From NCBI GenBank assembly GCA_017601265.1, contig JAFNJA010000081.1:1-8729 (forward strand): 8,729 nucleotides of DNA, given 5' to 3'. Source of the stretch: Candidatus Brockarchaeota archaeon (GTDB lineage: Archaea > Thermoproteota > EX4484-205 > DTQO01). Of this stretch, positions 6,658-8,729 are shown in pieces. The number at the start of each line of letters is the position of its first letter. The first letter of the stretch is position 1. The position numbers and the translations under genes were made by a program. Below the pieces are notes generated by a model that did not search any database, was not told where the DNA came from, and was given only the letters and a program-made list of their open reading frames with translations.

Positions 6658-8166
6658 TTGCTCAGAGTCCTGAACGAGGGCGAGATGGACGGGATCCACG
6701 AACTCTCGTTGCAGATACTCGAAAAGGTCGGGGTGCGCATGACGCATCGAAGGGCCCTGGACCTCCTCAAGAGTGGGGGATGCGTAGTCGACGAGAGCAA
6801 AAGCAGGGTGAGGATCCCGCGGAACCTTTCCGAGGAAATAATCAAGAAAAGCACCGGAAGGGAACTGAAGCTGTACTACCGGGACCGGAAGCGTTGCGTC
6901 AAGATGGGCGAGGACGTCTTCTTTTCCCTCGGCCCCCTCCAATTCCAAGACTTGCTGACCGGAACCGTCAACGACTACGTATTCGACCTCGAGAGGCTTG
7001 AAAGGCGGTACGCGACGAAGGAAGACGTGGCCAAAGCCGGGATCCTCGCGGATTCCCTCGAAAACGTAAAGATATTGGGCGTGCCGCTCGTTCCCCACGA
7101 CCCCCCGGCGAAGACCAGGGGGCTCCACGCCCTAGCGATACTTGCCCAAAACGCTTCGAAGCCGATCGCCTGGATACACGTCATCGACCTCGAGATGGCG
7201 AGGATCGCCGTTGAGGTGGAAAAAATCTTGGCCGGCGGAATGGAAGAGCTGAGGAAAAGGCCAAGGCACACGGCCCTCCTGGAGGCGATCTCGCCCCTCT
7301 CTTACGACGACCGCGTCGTCAACCTCCTCTTCTTCTACTCGGAACTCGGCCTGCCCGCTTTTTCCATCGGCTCGATGCCTCAGCCCGGGGTGACGGCGCC
7401 GATGTCGATACCCGCGGCGATCGCGCAGAACGTGGCCGAGATACTTCCGGGCCTGTACCTGACGGAGCTGGCGAACCCCGATCTCGTCCCAGCTCCGGCT
7501 TGGTGCCTCGGGGTTTGCGTGAAGCACTGCTGGGCGCTGGACGTGATGCTCTCCGACCCTCGGAACCTCCGCCACCTGTACGCGGCTCCCGAGACTGCTT
7601 TGGTGGGCTTGGCGGAGTCCCAGTTCTTCAGGGAGTACTATGGCGTTCCGGTATGGGGCACGCGCGCCCTCCGAACGGACGCGAAGATGCCCGGAATTCA
7701 GGCCGCGATCGAGAAAGCTTTGACCGCGACGCTTGCGGTCCTTGCAGGAGCGACAACCTTGGGGCCTGCCGGGCAGGTGGATTCGGACCAGATCTTCTGC
7801 TTCGAGCAGCTCGTGATAGACAACGAGATAGCGGAGCTGTTGAAGAGGCTGAAGCGCGGAATCCCGACGGAAAAGATCGATTTCGAGCTGCAGATCGTGG
7901 AACGCGGCCTCGAGAAAGGCAACTACCTCTCGGATCCGCTTACGCTCCGGAGGAACAGGGAGATGGTCTACATACCGAAACTGCTTGACAGGCAGAGGTA
8001 CGAGCAGTGGGCCAAAGCTGGAAAGGAGGACGTTCTGCCGAGGGCCAAGAGGGAGGTGGAGAGGATACTTAAGGACCTCCAGCCCTCGCCCCAGGTCGAC
8101 CAGGCGACGGCGAGGCAGATCGAGAAACTGCTGGCCGACGCGGACAGGAGGATTGCAGGGAAGTGA
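6658..8166 (+). CDS. MttB-family (trimethylamine methyltransferase superfamily) protein, non-pyrrolysine type
   Basis: This protein of about 503 residues belongs to the MttB superfamily of cobalamin-dependent methyltransferases, whose members move a methyl group from quaternary or tertiary amines to a corrinoid protein. Family traits are the opening GIHELSLQILEKVGV, a barrel-like centre with SKPIAWIHV and PQPGVTAPMS, then DAKMPGIQAAIEKALTA and FEQLVIDNEI near the C-terminal third, and an ending rich in helices (KLLDRQRYEQWAKAG). The frame has no in-frame TAG, so it lacks the pyrrolysine of true trimethylamine MttB; its substrate is unknown and could be another methylated amine. No corrinoid protein gene is in the window. 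I choose TTG 6658 because GAGG and GGAG lie just before it; TTG 6643 is nearly as good. TTG 6496 would add 54 residues of atypical codon use. The stop is TGA. Confidence 0.88.
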   Translation: MLRVLNEGEMDGIHELSLQILEKVGVRMTHRRALDLLKSGGCVVDESKSRVRIPRNLSEEIIKKSTGRELKLYYRDRKRCVKMGEDVFFSLGPLQFQDLLTGTVNDYVFDLERLERRYATKEDVAKAGILADSLENVKILGVPLVPHDPPAKTRGLHALAILAQNASKPIAWIHVIDLEMARIAVEVEKILAGGMEELRKRPRHTALLEAISPLSYDDRVVNLLFFYSELGLPAFSIGSMPQPGVTAPMSIPAAIAQNVAEILPGLYLTELANPDLVPAPAWCLGVCVKHCWALDVMLSDPRNLRHLYAAPETALVGLAESQFFREYYGVPVWGTRALRTDAKMPGIQAAIEKALTATLAVLAGATTLGPAGQVDSDQIFCFEQLVIDNEIAELLKRLKRGIPTEKIDFELQIVERGLEKGNYLSDPLTLRRNREMVYIPKLLDRQRYEQWAKAGKEDVLPRAKREVERILKDLQPSPQVDQATARQIEKLLADADRRIAGK

Positions 8167-8251
8167 TCCAAATTAACTATTCGGTTTCCTTTGTCGTTAA
8201 CGCATCGAGGACCAGCAAGACCAAGCTTTCAGGCGCTTGACCCGCCCAAGT

Positions 8252-8259
8252 CTTAAAAG
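8252..8259 (+). promoter_or_regulatory. Archaeal TATA box for the epimerase-like gene
   Basis: CTTAAAAG lies in the 144-bp gap after the MttB-family gene. Transcription would start near 8281, giving a leader of about 30 bases that contains the strong SD site at 8298-8304. The gap also has a weak T-rich stretch (TTTCCTTT, 8185-8192) that could help end the upstream transcript, but I would not call it a terminator on its own. Confidence 0.5.
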
Positions 8260-8297
8260 CTTCCCGTGAAGTTCCGCTTAGATCGGCAAAAATCTTC

Positions 8298-8304
8298 GGA
8301 GGGG
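8298..8304 (+). promoter_or_regulatory. Ribosome binding site for the epimerase-like gene
   Basis: GGAGGGG lies six bases before the ATG at 8311 and decides the start of the right-edge gene. It also argues against the antisense frame across the same bases. Confidence 0.7.
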
Positions 8305-8310
8305 TGCAGC

Positions 8311-8729
8311 ATGGAAAAGGTCGAAGAATGCGCTCTGCCCCAAGCGATCGAGTCGGAACCGGTCCTTGAAAGCTTGTTGTCGAAGCCGTCTAGGGAGTCG
8401 GTCGAAGTTTTGTCGAAGCTCCAAGGAGACGTCCTGATACTCGGGGCCGGGGGGAAGATCGGCCCGAGCTTGGCCAAGTTGGTGAAGAACGCGGTCGAGG
8501 AATCTGGAGTCGAAAGGAGGGTTTGCGCTGTTTCTCGATTCTCGAGGCCCGAAGTGAAGGAAGGCCTGGCCGCCCTCGGGATCGAAACGATCTCTTGCGA
8601 CCTCCTGGAGGAGGGCAGCCTGGCTTCCGTTCCGGAAATGCCCAACGTCATATTCATGGTCGGGATGAAGTTCGGAACGGAGGAGAACGAGCCCCTCACT
8701 TGGGCGACGAACGCCTACGTCCCGGGAAT
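8311..8729 (+). CDS. NAD(P)-dependent epimerase/dehydratase-like protein, N-terminal 139 residues (cut by window edge)
   Basis: An open frame starts with ATG at 8311 behind GGAGGGG and is open to the right edge. After about 38 residues of helical lead-in comes a Rossmann fold: DVLILGAGGKIG (40-51), a glycine-rich dinucleotide-binding loop as in extended short-chain dehydrogenases. RRVCAVSRFSR (69-79) ends the second strand; its arginines would suit NADP, though this is inference. CDLLEEGSL (96-104) matches the usual acidic position after the third strand, NVIFMVGM (112-119) the fourth strand, and WATNAYVPG (131-139) the following helix region. Catalytic Ser/Tyr-xxx-Lys residues would lie beyond the window. 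The substrate cannot be told. It follows the MttB-family gene on the same strand but has its own TATA box, so it may be regulated independently. Confidence 0.85.
   Translation, partial: MEKVEECALPQAIESEPVLESLLSKPSRESVEVLSKLQGDVLILGAGGKIGPSLAKLVKNAVEESGVERRVCAVSRFSRPEVKEGLAALGIETISCDLLEEGSLASVPEMPNVIFMVGMKFGTEENEPLTWATNAYVPG

Noticed and set aside
6496..8166. Pyrrolysine-containing trimethylamine methyltransferase
   Set aside because: The whole frame has no in-frame TAG before its TGA stop, and TAG is used as an ordinary stop for three other genes in the window.
8167..8310. Hairpin or terminator after the MttB-family gene
   Set aside because: Only a short TTAAC/GTTAA inverted match and a weak T-rich stretch are present; there is no convincing stem or T-run.
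8253..8699. Minus-strand open frame opposite the right-edge gene
   Set aside because: The plus strand has a strong SD, a TATA box and a clear Rossmann glycine loop. The minus frame has serine-rich, motif-free content.
1..8729. CRISPR array, tRNA/rRNA gene, insertion sequence or integrase site
   Set aside because: No regularly spaced repeats, no tRNA-like cloverleaf in the gaps, and no transposase or recombinase motifs in any frame read.

Overview
The window looks like a GC-rich archaeal chromosome segment. The evidence is a HerA/NurA pair, a helicase core of the archaeal Hef/FANCM type, frequent GTG and TTG starts, Shine-Dalgarno (SD) sites of the GGAGG type, TATA/BRE-like promoters and AGG-rich arginine codons. 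A TACK-type lineage (thaumarchaeal or bathyarchaeal relatives) is my best guess, but this is inference from protein style only.

Left two thirds, all on the minus strand (transcribed right to left): a NurA-family nuclease (6427-4559) overlaps by 23 bp a HerA-family DNA translocase ATPase (4581-2719). After a 91-bp gap with a good TATA/BRE promoter comes a 110-residue protein of unknown function (2627-2295). Its TAG stop directly abuts the TTG start of a Hef-type superfamily 2 helicase (2294-174). A further gene begins 18 nt later (155) and runs off the left edge.

Right third, plus strand, divergent from nurA: an MttB-family (trimethylamine methyltransferase superfamily) protein without an amber/pyrrolysine codon (about 6658-8166), then its own promoter and a truncated NAD(P)-dependent epimerase/dehydratase-like gene (8311 to the right edge). 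The 230-bp divergent region holds a perfect 12-bp palindrome and repeated TTGCG motifs.

How they may work together: HerA and NurA form a known archaeal DNA-end resection machine. Here mre11 and rad50 are absent from the window and the neighbour is instead a Hef-type helicase. The nuclease carries a large insertion that looks like a winged helix. The helicase has lost the usual ERCC4-type nuclease half of Hef and ends in a predicted winged-helix plus beta-rich (OB-like) tail. The minus-strand cluster is therefore a candidate variant DNA-processing module (repair, fork restart or defence). That functional link is inference. The MttB and dehydrogenase genes are probably an unrelated metabolic locus.
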